From NCBI GenBank assembly GCA_037954235.1, contig JBBMOA010000003.1, positions 8,642,453 to 8,706,452 on the forward strand: a stretch of 64,000 nucleotides of DNA, in the 5' to 3' direction. Origin of the DNA: Aulostomus chinensis. Lineage: Eukaryota > Chordata > Actinopteri > Syngnathiformes > Aulostomidae. The translations under genes were made by a program, and so were the position numbers. Shown here piece by piece: positions 62,081 to 64,000 of the stretch; positions within the stretch are counted from its first letter, which is position 1; every line of letters starts with the position of its first letter. Below the pieces are notes generated by a model that saw nothing but the letters and a program-made list of their open reading frames with translations, made no database searches and had not been told where the DNA came from.

Positions 62081-64000
62081 CTCGCTGAGAAAACGCTATT
62101 TGTGACTTGAGACACAGAACAGCCATAACTTTTGTTCAAAGTGAGTTTTCTGTCAAGTTTCAACCTGAAAGCATAGAAAGATGCATAAACTTGAAGTTAC
62201 AGCTTGATTTCAGTGAGTTTTCATCAAAATACAAGAGTTCTGCATAAAGTGTTCATTTTGGCCTTCTCTCGCTGAGAAAACACTATTTGTGACCTGCGAC
62301 ACAGAACAGCCATAACTTTTGTTCAATGTGAGTTTTCTGTCAAGTTTCAACCTGAAAGCATAGAAAGATGCATAAACTTGAAGTTACAGCTTGATTTCAG
62401 TGAGTTTTCATCAAAATACAGGAGTTCTGCATGAAGTGTTCATTTTGGCCTTCTCCCGCTGAGAAAACGATATTTGTGACCTGCGACACAGAACAGCCAT
62501 AACTTTTGTTCAAAGTGAGTTTTCTGTCAAGTTTCAACCTGAAAGCATAGAAAGATGCATAAACTTGAAGTTACAGCTTGATTTCAGTGAGTTTTCATCA
62601 AAATACAGGAGTTCTGCATGAAGTGTTCATTTTGGCCTTCTCTCGCTGAGAAAACACTATTTGTGACCTGTGATACAAAAATGCCATAACTTTTGTTCAA
62701 AGTGAGTTTTCAGTCAAGTTTCAACCTGAAAGCATAGAAAGATGCATAAACTTGAAGTTACAGCTTGATTTCAGTGAGTTTTCATCAAAATACAGGAGTT
62801 CTGCATGAAGTGTTCATTTTGGCCTTCTCCCGCTGAGAAAACGCTATTTGTGACCTGCGACACAGAACAGCCATAACTTTTGTTCAAAGTGAGTTTTCTG
62901 TCAAGTTTCAACCTGAAAGCATAGAAAGATGCATAAACTTGAAGTTACAGCTTGATTTCAGTGAGTTTTCATCAAAATACAGGAGTTCTGCATGAAGTGT
63001 TCATTTTGGCCTTGTCTCGCTGAGAAAACGCTATTTGTGACCTGCGACACAGAACAGCCATAACTTTTGTTCAAAGTGAGTTTTCAGTCAAGTTTCAACC
63101 TGAAAGCATAGAAAGATGCATAAACTTGAAGTTACAGCTTGATTTCAGTGAGTTTTCATCAAAATACAGGAGTTCTGCATGTAGTGTTCATTTTGGCCTT
63201 CTCTCTCTGATAAAACACTATTTGTGACCTGTGATACAAAAATGCCACAACTTTTGTTCAAAGTGAGTTTTCAGTCAAGTTTCAACCTGAAAGCATAGAA
63301 AGATTCATAAACTTGAAGTTACAGCTTGATTTCAGTGAGTTTTCATCAAAATACAGGAGTTCTGCATGAAGTGTTCATTTTGGCCTTCTCTCGCTGAGAA
63401 AACGCTATTTGTGACCTGTGATACAAAAATGCCATAACTTTTGTTCAAAGTGAGTTTTCGTTCAAGTTTCAACCTGAAAGCATAGAAAGATGCATAAACT
63501 TGAAGTTACAGCTTGATTTCAGTCAGTTTTCATCAAAATACAGGAGTTCCTCTTGAAGTGTTCATTTTGGCCTTCTCTCGCTGAGAAAACGCTATTTGTG
63601 ACCTGCGACACAGAACAACCATAACTTTTGTTCAAAGTGAGTTTTCTTGCAAGTTTCAACCTGAAAGCATACAAAGATGCATAAACTTGAAGTTACAGCT
63701 TGATTTCAGTGAGTTTTCATCAAAATACAGGAGTTCTGCATGAAGTGTTCATTTTGGCCTTCTCTCGCTGAGAAAACACTATTTGTGACCTGTGATACAA
63801 AAATGCCATAACTTTTGTTCAAAGTGAGTTTTCAGTCAAGTTTCAACCTGAAAGCATAGAAAGATGCATAAACTTGAAGTTACAGCTTGATTTCAGTGAG
63901 TTTTCATCAAAATACAGGAGTTCTGCATGAAGTGTCCATTTTGGCCTTGTCTCGCTGAGAAAACGCTATTTGTGACCTGCGACACAGAACAGCCATAACT
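62081..64000. repeat. 18-mer family, unit running off the window end
   Basis: Types 1, 2, 3, then one plain CACTATTT B in place of types 4 and 5, then 6-11; the type 12 monomer begins at 63,951 and is cut by the window end. Type 1 has GCATAAAG near 62,243. Type 9 (63,390) has CGCTATTT with a B box. The array clearly continues to the right. Confidence 0.88.

Larger units (their letters stand above)
1..64000. repeat. 187-bp satellite DNA array, about 342 monomers
   Basis: Seen: the block beginning CTCGCTGAG recurs every 187 bp from base 1 to base 63,951, always in one orientation, with only four net-visible indels. Each monomer carries the same landmarks in order: CTCGCTGAG (1-9), the A/B box (30-41), ACTTTTGTTCAAAG (48-61), GTTTCAACCTGAAAGC (77-92), GATGCATAAACTTG (100-113), CAGTGAGTTTTCATC (131-145), GGAGTTCTGCATGAAG (154-169) and TTTTGGCCTTCT (176-187). 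GC is about 36% in a B monomer. All three forward frames are closed repeatedly, and 187 is not a multiple of three, so frames shift at each monomer. Known: tandem monomers of nucleosome size arranged in higher-order repeats are typical of centromeric and pericentromeric satellites. Inferred: this is the inside of such an array; the host species cannot be named from the sequence. Confidence 0.98.

Noticed and set aside
1..64000. CRISPR array
   Set aside because: Repeats are regular, but the full 187 bp is conserved with no unique spacers and no cas genes. The structure is a eukaryotic satellite.
1..64000. Primate alpha satellite or another named plant or animal satellite
   Set aside because: The monomer is 187 bp, not about 171 bp, and lacks the CENP-B box. 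I do not recognise the consensus, and no database search could be run, so no name is given.
1..64000. tRNA, rRNA, small RNA genes, promoters or terminators
   Set aside because: No such conserved structure was seen. The short inverted repeats present in each monomer are part of the satellite and are not followed by T-runs in a terminator pattern.

Overview
The whole 64,000 bp window is one uninterrupted eukaryotic satellite DNA array. A monomer of 187 bp (about 36-38% GC) is repeated head-to-tail about 342 times, always in the same orientation. Nothing else interrupts it: no gene, RNA gene, transposon, CRISPR array or unique spacer was seen. The array fills both ends of the window, so its borders lie outside. 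Counting 342 periods from the monomer start at base 1 predicts the last start at 63,955; it is at 63,951. That net shift of -4 equals the four indels I found (-1 near 26,105, +1 near 48,654, -5 near 51,176, +1 near 52,951).

Monomers fall into two main classes, told apart mostly by a 12-bp box at monomer positions 30-41: class A (GCGACACAGAACAGCC) and class B (GTGATACAAAAATGCC). A B' subclass has ATGATAC. Many private variants sit on top of these and can be used as labels. Reading the labels in order shows higher-order repeats (HORs), in which blocks of several different monomers are repeated as units. Layout: 1-4,488 mixed monomers; 4,489-8,976 precursor 10/11/14-mer arrangements; 8,977-29,171 an 11-monomer HOR (2,057 bp) in 11 versions of 4 to 19 monomers; 29,172-31,602 transition; 31,603-41,700 an 8-monomer HOR family (1,496 bp); 41,701-46,001 mixed blocks with local 8/9-mer duplications; 46,002-54,600 two nearly identical tandem copies of a 23-mer (about 4.3 kb); 54,601-64,000 an 18-mer HOR (3,366 bp) and its shortened derivatives.

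The organism is not identified. Long tandem HOR arrays of nucleosome-sized monomers are typical of centromeric or pericentromeric heterochromatin in animals and plants. Several monomer differences look like CpG decay, which suggests a genome that methylates CpG (for example a vertebrate or a plant). The 187-bp length and lack of a CENP-B box argue against primate alpha satellite (about 171 bp). Centromere function is an inference and is not shown by the sequence.

The most informative content is evolutionary: intact HOR units, partial units, monomers that are hybrids of two named types, and a recent 4.3-kb duplication together record unequal exchange between aligned monomers. Each monomer also carries several short dyad symmetries and A/T tracts spaced about 10 bp apart, which are plausible structural or nucleosome-positioning features. 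All comparisons were done by eye; no alignment or database search was run.
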